Origin: Rhizobium sp. CCGE531
Lineage (GTDB): Bacteria > Pseudomonadota > Alphaproteobacteria > Rhizobiales > Rhizobiaceae
Assembly: GCF_003627795.1 (NCBI RefSeq)
Contig: NZ_CP032684.1
Coordinates: forward strand, 1,093,001-1,157,000
Direction: 5' to 3'
DNA: 64,000 nt
Part shown: piece after piece, positions 8,477-17,338 of the stretch
Layout: every line of letters starts with the position of its first letter
Numbering within the stretch: the stretch's first letter is position 1
The notes under the pieces: generated by a model
Told to the model about the DNA's origin: nothing
Seen by the model: the letters and a program-made list of their open reading frames with translations, nothing else
Database searches by the model: none
Program-made: the position numbers and the translations under genes

Positions 8477-9114
8477 AGAACCCTCAGTTCTTCATAGGAC
8501 ACCATGACATGCTCTTGAAAAGCAGGTCGTTCGGTCAGGTTTTGGTAGTAGCGCTCAAGCCGCGGATGGGCAGGGCGCTGAATGTCGATGTCGAAATAGC
8601 GATAGAGCAGATGCCCGAATTGTATGTCGGCAAGCGTCAGATTATCGCCGGTAAGGAAGCGATGCCGTTCGAGCTGCGACTCGGCGATGTCAAGCTTCGC
8701 ACCGAGGGCCGCGACAGCCGCAACGATCGCCTTCTCATCGCGCAGGGCAGGGGCGGTGCGCACCACGCGCCAGAACACCGGGCCGGTGAAATTCAAGGCG
8801 ATGTTGATCTTGGCCCATTCGGCCCATTTATCGATCTGGGCGCGACGCCGCTCGTCCTTCGGCCAGAAGGCATCGTCGCCATATTGCGTGGCGAGATAGC
8901 GCAGGATGGCGCCGGTTTCCCATAGCGGCTCGCCGTCGCCGTCCCGCAGCACCGGAACGGTGCCGTTCGGGTTCATCGCCAGGAATTCGGGCGTGTCGTT
9001 GACGCCGTATGTGAAGCCGGCATCGATACGCTCGTAGGCAAGGCCTAGTTCGCCGATGCACCACATCAGTGCCTGCACATTGGATGACGATTTGCGGCCC
9101 CAGACGGTCAGCAT
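8473..9114 (-). CDS. glutathione S-transferase family protein in the bet operon
   Basis: A 213-residue protein with an N-terminal thioredoxin-like domain ([14 protein letters not shown], then [12 protein letters not shown] with the cis-Pro, and [11 protein letters not shown] carrying the glutathione-binding acidic/Ser equivalents) and an all-alpha C-terminal domain ([18 protein letters not shown]). The start at 9114 lies five bases after the betI stop, and its end overlaps betB. In Sinorhizobium meliloti this slot holds betC, choline sulfatase; here it is a GST. What substrate it serves in choline metabolism is not evident. Confidence 0.85.
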   Translation of the reverse strand: MLTVWGRKSSSNVQALMWCIGELGLAYERIDAGFTYGVNDTPEFLAMNPNGTVPVLRDGDGEPLWETGAILRYLATQYGDDAFWPKDERRRAQIDKWAEWAKINIALNFTGPVFWRVVRTAPALRDEKAIVAAVAALGAKLDIAESQLERHRFLTGDNLTLADIQFGHLLYRYFDIDIQRPAHPRLERYYQNLTERPAFQEHVMVSYEELRVL

Positions 9115-9119
9115 GGTTT

Positions 9120-9707
9120 TCAGCCTTTCAACGCGTTGAGATGGGTCGTCAGATAGTCTTCGGTCAGTGCGATCGACGCCTCGGTGCTGATCGGCGCGGA
9201 TCTGAGGCCCTGGCGGATATAGAGCCCGTCGATCATGGCGGCCGCGCCCTCGGCAATCCGCCTGGCGTCGCCGGTCGGGCACAATGGCTTGAGGTTGGCG
9301 ACCAGATTGGAATGCAGGCGGCGTGCGTAGATGACGAGAAAGCGCCGCGTCTCCTCCGACCGCTGCGCCTCGGCATAGAAGGCGAGCCAGGCGGCGATCG
9401 TCTCCGGCGCGAACTGGTCGGCCTGGAAGCTGATGCGGATGATGGCGGAGAGCTTTTCTCGGGGTGTCTTGGCGGCCCGCAGCGCCGTCACGACGCTGTC
9501 GCGCAGCCGCTGTAGATGCACACGCACGGTCTCGATCAGCAACTGTTCCTTGCTGCCGAAATAATGATGCGCAAGTGCGGGGGAAACGCCGGCCTGCTTG
9601 GCGATTTCGGACATGGTGACGGTCAGCGAGCCGTGATCGCCGATCACGCGCATCGCGGCATCCACCAGCGCCTTGCGGCGCAAAGGTTCCATTCCGACTT
9701 TCGGCAT
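9120..9707 (-). CDS. betI: transcriptional repressor BetI
   Basis: A 195-residue TetR-family regulator. The N-terminal helix-turn-helix reads MSEIAKQAGVSPALAHHYFGSKEQL, a BetI signature, and the C-terminal ligand domain (FAPETIAAWLAFYAEAQ) is also BetI-like. BetI represses the bet genes and is released by choline. It is the first gene of the operon, and an 8+8-base inverted repeat lies 35 bases upstream of its start. Confidence 0.95.
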   Translation of the reverse strand: MPKVGMEPLRRKALVDAAMRVIGDHGSLTVTMSEIAKQAGVSPALAHHYFGSKEQLLIETVRVHLQRLRDSVVTALRAAKTPREKLSAIIRISFQADQFAPETIAAWLAFYAEAQRSEETRRFLVIYARRLHSNLVANLKPLCPTGDARRIAEGAAAMIDGLYIRQGLRSAPISTEASIALTEDYLTTHLNALKG

Positions 9708-9741
9708 GCGTCAATCTCCAAGGCTGAGGCTAAGTGTATTT

Positions 9742-9761
9742 TTGATTGACTGATCAATCAA
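9742..9761. promoter_or_regulatory. BetI operator
   Basis: TTGATTGA-CTGA-TCAATCAA is a perfect 8-base inverted repeat around 4 bases, upstream of betI. It matches the TTGATTGA-type boxes known for BetI/TetR operators and overlaps the expected promoter. Confidence 0.8.
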
Positions 9762-9860
9762 TAAAAAAATCACGCAACGGGCGATCCGTGCCAAAAAATC
9801 CGCAAACTCTTTCCGAGGCGCGTTTCTGTGCCATACTTCGGAAGAGGAGGAGGTGCAGTC

Positions 9861-10409
9861 ATGGTCGATATTCTTGATGAAGTCCCGCCATCCGCAATGC
9901 GTAGCAAATGGGGCTGGTTTGTCGGGCTCGGCATATTGCTGCTGATCTGCGGTGGCATCGCCCTTGGCAATCTGTTCATCGCCACCGTCGCCTCGGTCTA
10001 TTATGTCGGCATGCTGATGTTGATCGGCGGTATCGTGCATCTGGCCCATGCCTTTCAGGTGAGGGGCTGGGAGCACATCCTATTCTGGGTTCTCAGTGGC
10101 CTACTCTATACGATTGCCGGCGTGCTTGCCTTTGCCAATCCGTTGCTTGCCTCTGAGGCCCTGACGCTGTTCCTCGCCATAGCGCTGCTCATCGCCGGCA
10201 CGTTTCGTGTCTGGGTCGGCCGCAAGCTGAAGCCGGAGCGCGGCTGGGTCTGGATCGTCATCAGCGGCCTTGCAACCGCCGTCGCCGGCATCGCCATCGC
10301 GGTCGGCTGGCCGGTCAACAGCCTCTGGATCCTCGGCCTTTTCCTGGCATTCGATCTGATCTTCCAGGGTTGGACGCTGGTGGCCTTCGGTCTGGTGCTC
10401 AGGCGGTAG
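9861..10409 (+). CDS. HdeD-family (DUF308) membrane protein
   Basis: A 182-residue protein with six predicted transmembrane segments, typical of HdeD: FVGLGILLLICGGIALG, YYVGMLMLIGGIVHLAHAF, LLYTIAGVLAFANP and matching later pairs. HdeD is linked to acid resistance in enteric bacteria; the mechanism is unknown and the rhizobial paralogues are uncharacterised. The start at 9861 follows an excellent GAGGAGGAGG ribosome site; the longer frame from 9828 would run through that site. It diverges from the bet operon and may share the 9708-9860 regulatory region. Confidence 0.88.
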   Translation: MVDILDEVPPSAMRSKWGWFVGLGILLLICGGIALGNLFIATVASVYYVGMLMLIGGIVHLAHAFQVRGWEHILFWVLSGLLYTIAGVLAFANPLLASEALTLFLAIALLIAGTFRVWVGRKLKPERGWVWIVISGLATAVAGIAIAVGWPVNSLWILGLFLAFDLIFQGWTLVAFGLVLRR

Positions 10410-10533
10410 GCGATCTCCCAAAAGGGGTAACGAACTGCTGCTTTTTGACAAGGAGCGTGAGCGGCGCTACTCTTCGTCTCTCCGCCGAATAGGGCGGAGC
10501 GGCGTTGAGTTGTTGTGACGGCGGTACCTTCAT

Positions 10534-10599
10534 CTGGAAGCATGCATGTCCGAGACATGCCCTGAAGGCACTGGTCGAGGCCGCGGAACATGCTTCCAG
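10534..10599 (+). other. 66-base structured element upstream of parD
   Basis: The ends CTGGAAGCATG (10534-10544) and CATGCTTCCAG (10589-10599) are perfect 11-base inverted repeats. Nested inside, GCATGTC-CGA-GACATGC (10544-10560) forms a 7-base-pair hairpin, leaving a 28-base GC-rich arm. It sits 37 bases before the parD start. It could be a regulatory RNA fold, a binding site or a degenerate repeat; nothing in the rest of 10410-10636 looks coding. Confidence 0.45.
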
Positions 10600-10636
10600 C
10601 CAGGTTTCCGCGTAACAACGTCAAGGGAGGAATATC

Positions 10637-10888
10637 ATGCCAATGGTAACGGTTTCCATCTCCCCGCTTCAGGCTGCTGGCATCCGTGCAGCGGTCGATA
10701 CCGGCACCTATGCCTCAAGCAGCGAAGTCGTGCGGGAAGCCTTGCGCATGTGGGATGCGGCCCGTAAGCGCGACGACGTTTGCGATGTGCCGCTTGCGGC
10801 CAATGATGGCGGAGACACGGCAAAAGGCGGCCGTTGCGTCGCCGACATGTTTGCCGATTACGACGCGGAACGGCACACGCATAACTAG
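10637..10888 (+). CDS. ParD-like ribbon-helix-helix antitoxin, orphan
   Basis: An 83-residue protein whose first 45 residues (MPMVTVSISPLQAAGIRAAVDTG, YASSSEVVREALRMWD) are a ParD ribbon-helix-helix domain that would bind DNA as a dimer. An AAGGGAGG ribosome site precedes the ATG. The C-terminal part, normally the ParE-binding helix, is not recognisable, and no ParE toxin follows; instead a TA-flanked repeat starts at the stop codon. The TAG stop (10886-10888) is built from the repeat's TA plus first base. This suggests a solitary, perhaps truncated, remnant of a parDE pair. Confidence 0.75.
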   Translation: MPMVTVSISPLQAAGIRAAVDTGTYASSSEVVREALRMWDAARKRDDVCDVPLAANDGGDTAKGGRCVADMFADYDAERHTHN

Positions 10889-10989
10889 AGCATTTTCGCG
10901 TTTCTTCGAATCGCGAAAGCGCTCTATCTTCTTGTTTTTACGCATTCCGGACGGAAAACTGCTGCGCACTTTTCCTGGAAACGCTCTAG
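10885..10989. repeat. TA-flanked inverted-repeat element, family A copy 1
   Basis: Runs from CTAGAGC to GCTCTAG, with a 99-base interior (10888-10986) between two TA dinucleotides. The left half folds on itself (GAGC...TTCGCG with CGCGAAAGCGCTC). It aligns with copies at 54482-54588 (same orientation) and, in reverse, 21616-21687 and 56644-56746. The stop codon of parD is formed by its left end. The following 10990-11197 shows no gene and is presumably the promoter region of the next one. Confidence 0.8.
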
Positions 10990-11197
10990 CTCGCAAGCTG
11001 CCGGTGACAGCAGCGGCGCTTGCCGGCGCGGCTGCTTTCTGCCCTGACGAATGGTTAATATTGCTTTACCATTCATGAAACTTTCACATACGGGAAAGGT
11101 TTCGTTGACGCTTATGGCGCATCTTGGGGCGAAAACGCGGTAAATCCAAAGTTTTACTCAAATAAATTAGAACAGAATCCGCAAAGTGGAGATGGGC

Positions 11198-13003
11198 ATG
11201 TCACTGACTGCCACGGTCGAGCCGGGCGTATTGCGCCGATATGCCAGCGACCAGATTGTCACTCTCGCCAAGCTCGTTATCGAGAATGCATTTCAGCCGA
11301 TCGTCGAGGCCGGCACTGGGGCCGTTTTCGGCTATGAGTCGCTCATGCGCGGACAGGAACGTATCGGTTTCAGCAGCCCGGTCGATATCCTCGACGAGGC
11401 CGAGCGGACCGGCCAGCTTCTTGGTTTGGAACAGATGGTCACCAGCCGGGCGCTGGCGAAATTCGCCACGTTGCCCAATATCGCCGCCGCGACCCTTTTC
11501 CTCAATCTGGATGTCCGGTTGATCCCGCAAGGCACGGCATTGCTGGATAGCCTGCTGCAGCACATGCGAAAGGCCGGGATTGCGCCTTCGTCCGTCTGCT
11601 TCGAATTCTCCGAGCGCTTCGACAATACCATCGTGCCCGGGTTTCGCGATCTGGTCGCCAAGATGCGAAATGCAGGCTTCAAGCTGGCGATCGACGATTT
11701 CGGCGTCGGTCACGGCGAGATGAAGCTCCTGTCCGATTATCCCGTCGATTATCTGAAGATCGACCGGCACTTCATCGTCGACATCGACCGCAGTGCCCGC
11801 AAACGCCATATCCTCAGGAATCTCGTCAATATCGCCCATGTCCTCGGCACGCGCGTCGTCGCGGAGGGTATCGAGACCGAGGCGGAATTCCTGACCTGCC
11901 GCGAATTCGGCGTCGATCTCGTCCAGGGCTGGTTCATTGCCCGCCCGACGGTGCTCGTCAACGAGCTCAAGCCGAGCTTTCCGCACCTCAGGCATCTGGG
12001 CAAGACCGCGCGCAACAGCCAGTCGCTGGATGAAATTCTCATCCGCAAACAGATAGAGATGTTGCCGACCATCCGTGAGAGCGACAGCATCGACAGCGTC
12101 TTCGAGCTTTTTCGCCGCAATCCGCGCCGCGCCTACTTTCCGGTCGTCAATGCCAATGACGAGCCACGCGGCATCATCCACGAATACCAGCTGAAGGAAT
12201 ATATCTATCAGCCCTTCGGCCGCGATCTCTTGAAGAACAAGGTCTACGAGCGTTCGATCTCGCATTTCGTCGAAATGGCGCCGATCGTCGGCCTCGATTC
12301 CGATGCGGATACATTGATGGCGATCTTTGCCAACATGGAAAGCAGCGATTGCCTGATCGTCACGGAAGGCACGCATTATGCCGGCATCGTTTCGGCCGCC
12401 TCGCTCATCAAGGTCATCAATGAGAAGCAGCTCAAGATCGCCCAGGATCAGAATCCGCTAACCGGCCTGCCAGGCAACAGGGCGATCCACGATTTCATGC
12501 AGCATGCCGGCCGGGACGGCGATGAGATCAGGCATTTCTGCTATTGCGACTTCGACAATTTCAAGCCGTTCAACGATGCCTATGGCTTCCATCTCGGCGA
12601 CCATGCCATTTCGTTGTTCGCGGCGCTGATGCGCCGCTATTTCTTTGCCGAGCGCCATTTCCTCGGCCATGTCGGCGGCGATGATTTCTTCATCGGCGTC
12701 ACCGGCTGGAGCACGCAGGAGCTGCGTGAGGTTCTGGACCGGCTTCTTGCCGATTTCCACGCGGACGTTCTCGATTTCTATTCCGCCGAGGATCGAGCGG
12801 CCGGCCGTATTCGCGGCCACGACCGCAGCGGCGCCGAGGCGGAATTCCCGCTGATGCGTTGCTCCATAGGCATCCTGCAACTGCCCGAAGGACTGGTGAT
12901 CGACAATATCAACCGCGTCAGCACCTCCATTGCAGGTATCAAGACCAAGGCAAAGGAGAGCGATACGGGCATCGCATTCCTCGGCCTGGCCGAGACGAAT
13001 TGA
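11198..13003 (+). CDS. cyclic-di-GMP protein with EAL, CBS-pair and GGDEF domains
   Basis: A 601-residue cytoplasmic protein without membrane segments. The N-terminal EAL domain (about residues 20-255) keeps [27 protein letters not shown] and VAEGIE, so phosphodiesterase activity is plausible. A CBS-pair region (about 275-400) follows. The C-terminal GGDEF domain has GGDDF in place of GGDEF and no RxxD inhibitory site upstream; cyclase activity is doubtful, though substrate binding may remain. The order EAL-first is opposite to the common GGDEF-EAL arrangement. The start at 11198 uses GTGGAG as ribosome site; GTG 11186 and ATG 11192 are alternatives. Confidence 0.9.
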   Translation: MSLTATVEPGVLRRYASDQIVTLAKLVIENAFQPIVEAGTGAVFGYESLMRGQERIGFSSPVDILDEAERTGQLLGLEQMVTSRALAKFATLPNIAAATLFLNLDVRLIPQGTALLDSLLQHMRKAGIAPSSVCFEFSERFDNTIVPGFRDLVAKMRNAGFKLAIDDFGVGHGEMKLLSDYPVDYLKIDRHFIVDIDRSARKRHILRNLVNIAHVLGTRVVAEGIETEAEFLTCREFGVDLVQGWFIARPTVLVNELKPSFPHLRHLGKTARNSQSLDEILIRKQIEMLPTIRESDSIDSVFELFRRNPRRAYFPVVNANDEPRGIIHEYQLKEYIYQPFGRDLLKNKVYERSISHFVEMAPIVGLDSDADTLMAIFANMESSDCLIVTEGTHYAGIVSAASLIKVINEKQLKIAQDQNPLTGLPGNRAIHDFMQHAGRDGDEIRHFCYCDFDNFKPFNDAYGFHLGDHAISLFAALMRRYFFAERHFLGHVGGDDFFIGVTGWSTQELREVLDRLLADFHADVLDFYSAEDRAAGRIRGHDRSGAEAEFPLMRCSIGILQLPEGLVIDNINRVSTSIAGIKTKAKESDTGIAFLGLAETN

Positions 13004-13082
13004 CGCCCTCCCGTCCCCGATCCTTTTCAAGCGCCCTGCGCTAAACTATCTCCACTACTTTACTGGGAGAGGAGATAGCGCC

Positions 13083-14081
13083 ATGCCCTTGCCATCTGAA
13101 ATGCGTTTCGTGGATTTGCCGACCTTTGGCGGGCCGGAGGTCATGACCATCGCCCGCAGGCCTTTGCCGGTCTTGAAGCCGGGCGAGATCCTCGTCCGTG
13201 TCGAGGCGGCCGGCGTCAACCGCCCGGATGTGGCGCAACGCCAGGGCAATTACCCCGCACCGAAGGATGCAAGTCCCATCCTCGGCCTCGAAATCGCCGG
13301 CGAAGTCGTCGATGTCGCGCCCGGCGTGACGGAATTTGCCATCGGCAACAAGGTTTGCGGTCTCGCAAATGGCGGCGCCTATGCCGAATATTGCGTGCTT
13401 CCCGCGGGCCAGGCGCTCCGCTTCCCGAACGGCTATGACGCGGTGCGCGCGGCGGCTTTGCCCGAGACGTTCTTCACTGTCTGGGCCAATCTCTTCCAGA
13501 TGGCCGGCCTCACGGAAGGCGAAAGCGTGCTGATTCATGGCGGTTCCAGCGGCATCGGCACGACGGCAATCCAGCTCGCCCGCGCTTTCGGCGCGACGGT
13601 CTACACCACGGCCGGTTCGAAGGAAAAGTGCGAGGCGTGCGAGAAGCTCGGCGCAAAGCGGGCAATCAACTATAGAGAAGAGGATTTCGCCGAAGTCATC
13701 GCGGCGGAGACGGATCAGGGCGTCGATGTCATTCTCGACATGATCGGCGCGGCCTATCTGGAAAAGAATCTCGCTTCTCTGGCGCGCGACGGCTGCCTTT
13801 CGATCATCGCTTTCCTGGGCGGTGCAGTTGCCGACAAGGTCAATCTGGCGCCGGTCATGGTGAAGCGATTGACCGTGACCGGCTCGACCATGCGCCCGCG
13901 CACGGCCGAGGAGAAGCGCGCCATTCGCGACGACCTTTTCTCCCAGGTCTGGCCGCTGCTGGACGAAGGCACGGTTGCCCCCGTCATCTACAGGACCTTC
14001 TCCCTTGACGATGTAGTCGAGGCGCACCGGCTGATGGAGACCAGCGACCATATTGGCAAGATCATGCTGACGCTGGCTTGA
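13083..14081 (+). CDS. NAD(P)H:quinone oxidoreductase (zeta-crystallin/PIG3-type MDR)
   Basis: A 332-residue medium-chain dehydrogenase without zinc-binding cysteines. [15 protein letters not shown] is the quinone oxidoreductase signature region and [21 protein letters not shown] binds the nucleotide; [10 protein letters not shown] and [13 protein letters not shown] fit the PIG3 branch. It probably reduces quinones or other electrophiles in the cytoplasm. The start at 13083 has a GAGAGGAG ribosome site. Its last 20 bases overlap the end of the convergent MFS gene. Confidence 0.88.
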   Translation: MPLPSEMRFVDLPTFGGPEVMTIARRPLPVLKPGEILVRVEAAGVNRPDVAQRQGNYPAPKDASPILGLEIAGEVVDVAPGVTEFAIGNKVCGLANGGAYAEYCVLPAGQALRFPNGYDAVRAAALPETFFTVWANLFQMAGLTEGESVLIHGGSSGIGTTAIQLARAFGATVYTTAGSKEKCEACEKLGAKRAINYREEDFAEVIAAETDQGVDVILDMIGAAYLEKNLASLARDGCLSIIAFLGGAVADKVNLAPVMVKRLTVTGSTMRPRTAEEKRAIRDDLFSQVWPLLDEGTVAPVIYRTFSLDDVVEAHRLMETSDHIGKIMLTLA

Positions 14082-15486
14082 TCGTGACGGACAGCGCGAT
14101 GGCGATCAGGCCGGGTATCGCCATCAGGGCATAAAGCCAGGTCACCGCGGAAAGGCTGCCGGCAATGCCGCCCGGATGGGTCAGGCCCGCGCCATTGACG
14201 ATGACGCCGGCAAGGGCTGCGCCGAACGCGCCGCCCAGCGATTGCGTCATCGAGATCGCAGCGGAGGCCTTGTCCTGTTCGGTTCTGCTGGCAATGCCGA
14301 TGATCCTGGTCACGAGATGCGCCCAGCCCAGCCCGACGCCGAACCCCATCAGGAACATGGCGATCGCGGCGGGCGCAAACTTGGCGACCTCGTCGAAAGG
14401 CGTGGTCGTTGCCAGCAAGGGAATGAGCGATGCGGTCGCGGCGGTTTCCAAGACGCAGCCAGCAATGATGGCGATGGCGGCCTGCCTGCCCGAAAGCGAT
14501 GCGCTGAAGAAGGCGGCGATCGTCCACCCCAATGCGACGAGCGCAACAAGATAGCCGGAGGCCAGCGGCGTGACGCCATGCAGGGTCTGCAGGAAGTAGG
14601 GGATGTAGATGTCGCTCGTCAGCACCATCATGAGCGTGAAGATGGTGAGGTAGAGCCCCGAAATGGGATTGGTGAGTATCACGGCGCCATAGGGAAACAG
14701 GCGTGTGTCGCTCTTTCTCTCGATTGCCACCATCACCGCGACGAGTGCGATCGAAGCTGTGATCAGCACCACCTTGGACTCTCCATGCTCGATCGTGCTG
14801 GCGATGTTGACGAACAGGACGGCAGTAAGCAGCAGTGCAATCTGGACCAGCGGCGTCCTCGTGTCAGCCCGATCATCCGCAACGTCTGGCAGTAGCCAGC
14901 GTGCGGAAAGCGACATGATCAAGGTCAGCGGCACGAGGATGATGAAGGCCTCGCGCCAGGCGCCTCCGGCGGCGAAGAGGCCGCCGAGCGTCGGGCCGAG
15001 CACCGTCGCCATACCCCATATGGCGGCATAGAGCGTGGACGCCTTGCGCCAGAGTATTTCCGGATAGACGAAACGAATGAAGGCATAGGCAAGGCCGGAC
15101 AGCATGCCCGCGCCATAACCCTGCACGGCGCGGCCGGCGAGCAATACCGGCATGGCCGGCGCGACGGCGCAGAGCAGGCTTCCCATGCCGAATGTGATCG
15201 CCGCTGCAATATAGACGGCGCGCAGACCCATCCCCTTCGGCCGGGTTGCAACCGTGATCGAGCCGAGTACGCCGGCGGCGACGAAGAGCGTCGTCATCCA
15301 TGAGAATAATTCGAGGCCGCCGATATCCCGGACGATCGAAGGGGCGATGGTGGCGGTAATATAGGACTCGACGGCATAAAGGGTCACGCCGCCGCCGAGC
15401 ATCAGCGTCGCGGACAGGAGCTTCGGCGAGAACAAGGCGAAGACGGAGGAGGAGGGAGTGGAAGCGGTGTTTTCGATGCTGGACAT
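14062..15486 (-). CDS. MFS multidrug-type exporter
   Basis: A 474-residue polytopic protein with about 12-14 transmembrane helices. Major-facilitator features include the helix-3 stretch [20 protein letters not shown] and [24 protein letters not shown] in helix 5 (antiporter motif C region: GPTLGG), so it is a drug/proton antiporter type. It diverges from the SufR-like regulator gene; the shared 101-base spacer contains an inverted repeat, so the pump is probably controlled by that regulator. Substrate unknown. Confidence 0.88.
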   Translation of the reverse strand: MSSIENTASTPSSSVFALFSPKLLSATLMLGGGVTLYAVESYITATIAPSIVRDIGGLELFSWMTTLFVAAGVLGSITVATRPKGMGLRAVYIAAAITFGMGSLLCAVAPAMPVLLAGRAVQGYGAGMLSGLAYAFIRFVYPEILWRKASTLYAAIWGMATVLGPTLGGLFAAGGAWREAFIILVPLTLIMSLSARWLLPDVADDRADTRTPLVQIALLLTAVLFVNIASTIEHGESKVVLITASIALVAVMVAIERKSDTRLFPYGAVILTNPISGLYLTIFTLMMVLTSDIYIPYFLQTLHGVTPLASGYLVALVALGWTIAAFFSASLSGRQAAIAIIAGCVLETAATASLIPLLATTTPFDEVAKFAPAAIAMFLMGFGVGLGWAHLVTRIIGIASRTEQDKASAAISMTQSLGGAFGAALAGVIVNGAGLTHPGGIAGSLSAVTWLYALMAIPGLIAIALSVTIKPASA

Positions 15487-15522
15487 CGGAGGATCCTCGG
15501 TATTTTCCCTAGCGGTTAATTA

Positions 15523-15546
15523 TTTTCCAAGTTATAGTTTGGAAAA
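15523..15546. promoter_or_regulatory. operator between MFS pump and SufR-like regulator
   Basis: TTTTCCAA-GTTATAGT-TTGGAAAA, perfect 8-base arms. Further half sites TTTTCC (15503 region) and CTTGGAAAA (15578 region) flank it, so one regulator could cover both promoters. Confidence 0.6.
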
Positions 15547-15587
15547 CTACATGACAGTCGGATTAAAACAAGAGAAAACTTGGAAAA

Positions 15588-16214
15588 ATGCGTCAATCGC
15601 CCGTCAATCGAATTTTGATCCTGTTGAAAACCGAGGGACCGCAACTGGCAGCGGCTGTCGGCGATGCGCTCGGCATATCGTCCGAGGCGGCCCGTCAGCA
15701 GCTGACGAAGATGGCGGAGGAGGGATTGGTCGAGCCGGTGGCGGAGGCGGCAGCGGGCAGGGGCAGGCCGCGCCAGCTCTGGCATCTGACGGCTGACGGC
15801 AACAAGCAATTTCCCGACGGCCATGCGGATCTGACCGCCACCTTGCTTGCGACCATGGTCAGCCAATTGGGGCAGGGCGCCGTCGACACCGTCATCTCCG
15901 CCCGTGAAACGGAAACGCTTCGGCGCTATCGCAGCGAAATCGACCTCGCCGCCGATCTGCCGTCACGCGTCGCAAGCCTCGCCGCCATCCGCACGCAGGA
16001 AGGCTATATGGCCGATCATTGGCAGGACGAGGATGGTTCGGTCATGCTGGTGGAAAATCATTGCCCCATCTGCGCGGCCGCATGTGCCTGCTCCGGCTTC
16101 TGCCGTTCTGAGCTGGAGGCCTTCCGTATAGTTCTTGGCGCGCGAGTGGAGCGGGAAGAACATATCCTCCTCGGCGCCAGACGTTGTGCCTACAGGATTC
16201 GGCCAACCGTTTGA
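15588..16214 (+). CDS. helix-turn-helix regulator with C-terminal cysteine cluster (SufR/COG2345-like)
   Basis: A 208-residue regulator. The N-terminal winged helix (NRILILLKTEGPQLAAAVGDALGISSEAARQQL, then GRPRQLWHLT) is of the DeoR/ArsR-like type found in COG2345. The C-terminal part holds NHCPICAAACACSGFCRSE, with five cysteines in sixteen residues, suited to an iron-sulfur cluster or metal as in SufR. It is divergent from an MFS exporter rather than a suf operon, so it may sense oxidants or metals to control efflux. Ligand and cluster are inferred, not shown. Confidence 0.82.
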   Translation: MRQSPVNRILILLKTEGPQLAAAVGDALGISSEAARQQLTKMAEEGLVEPVAEAAAGRGRPRQLWHLTADGNKQFPDGHADLTATLLATMVSQLGQGAVDTVISARETETLRRYRSEIDLAADLPSRVASLAAIRTQEGYMADHWQDEDGSVMLVENHCPICAAACACSGFCRSELEAFRIVLGARVEREEHILLGARRCAYRIRPTV

Positions 16215-16315
16215 GTTGCGAGGTTTTCGATATCGGCAGGCGTCATCGGCGATTGGCAATCCATGGTGCAGCGGCTATCACTGGCCATCTGGCAAATCAA
16301 AGGCTGCATCCCATC

Positions 16316-17323
16316 ATGTCCAATCCGGTCTGCGTCGAAGTCACCCGTGGCAACCAGGTCGAAAGCCTTCATCGCGGCTCCGTCGTCGCGGTCGATGGCG
16401 ATGGGAAGGTGGTCTTCTCGGTCGGCGATATTGAAAGCGGCGTCTTTCCGCGCTCCGCCTGCAAGGCGATGCAGGCCCTGCCGTTGGTCGAAAGCGGTGC
16501 CGCGGATGCCTATGGCTTCGGCAACAAGGAATTGGCGCTCGCCTGCTCCTCCCACAATGGCGAGGATGAGCATGTAGCACTCGCCGCCTCGATGCTGGCG
16601 CGCGCCGGCCGCGATGTCGGTACGCTCGAATGCGGCGCGCATTGGTCCTTCGACCAGAAGACCCTCATCCATCAGGCCCGCACCATCGAGAAGCCGACGG
16701 CGCTGCATAATAATTGCTCAGGCAAGCATGCCGGTTTCGTCTGCGCCTGCTGCCATCAGGATATCGATCCGAAAGGTTATGTCGGCTATGATCACCCGCT
16801 GCAGCAGCAGATCCGCGACACCATGCAGAGCCTGATGGGCGCCATTCTCGGCCATGACAATTGCGGCACGGACGGCTGCTCGATCCCGACCTATGCGGTG
16901 CCGCTTAAGGGACTGGCCCATGGCTTTGCCAGGATGGCGACGGGCGTCGGCCTGGAGCCGCTGCGCGCCAAGGCGTCGCGCCGGCTGTTCGAGGCCTGCA
17001 TGGCCGAACCCTTCTATGTCGCCGGCACCGATCGCGCTTGCACTAGGCTCATGCAGATCGCTCCCGGCCGCATCTTCGCCAAGACCGGCGCCGAAGGCGT
17101 GTTCTGCGCCGCAATCCCCGAGCAGGGCATCGCCATCGCGCTCAAATGCGACGACGGCACCGGCCGCGCGGCGGAAGTCATGGTCGCGGCAACGCTGGCC
17201 CGTTTCTTCGAAAAGGAGAGCGCGGTTCATGCCGGTCTCATGGCGATGGCCGACAGGTCGTTCAGGAACTGGAACGGCATCCATGTCGGCGATATCATGC
17301 CGGCAGCTATACTAACTGCCTAG
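16316..17323 (+). CDS. class 3 (Rhizobium etli-type) L-asparaginase
   Basis: A 335-residue enzyme of the asparaginase II family (COG4448), hydrolysing asparagine to aspartate and ammonia in the cytoplasm. Compared from memory with R. etli ReAV, all key residues appear one position earlier: Ser47-x-x-Lys50 (PRSACKAMQ), Ser79 (CSSHNGE), and the zinc-site residues Cys134, Lys137 (HNNCSGKHAG) and Cys188 (CGTDGCSIP). It is unrelated to the bacterial type I/II enzymes used in therapy. The ATG at 16316 precedes the conserved VCVEVTRGN; the ribosome site is weak. Confidence 0.92.
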   Translation: MSNPVCVEVTRGNQVESLHRGSVVAVDGDGKVVFSVGDIESGVFPRSACKAMQALPLVESGAADAYGFGNKELALACSSHNGEDEHVALAASMLARAGRDVGTLECGAHWSFDQKTLIHQARTIEKPTALHNNCSGKHAGFVCACCHQDIDPKGYVGYDHPLQQQIRDTMQSLMGAILGHDNCGTDGCSIPTYAVPLKGLAHGFARMATGVGLEPLRAKASRRLFEACMAEPFYVAGTDRACTRLMQIAPGRIFAKTGAEGVFCAAIPEQGIAIALKCDDGTGRAAEVMVAATLARFFEKESAVHAGLMAMADRSFRNWNGIHVGDIMPAAILTA

Positions 17324-17338
17324 CCTCCGCTCTCCGGT

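Noticed and set aside
8473..9714. A 413-residue reading frame covering both the GST gene and betI
   Set aside because: The first 200 codons are betI read in a shifted frame and show no family features. betI itself is complete in another frame, and the GST domain begins at 9114.
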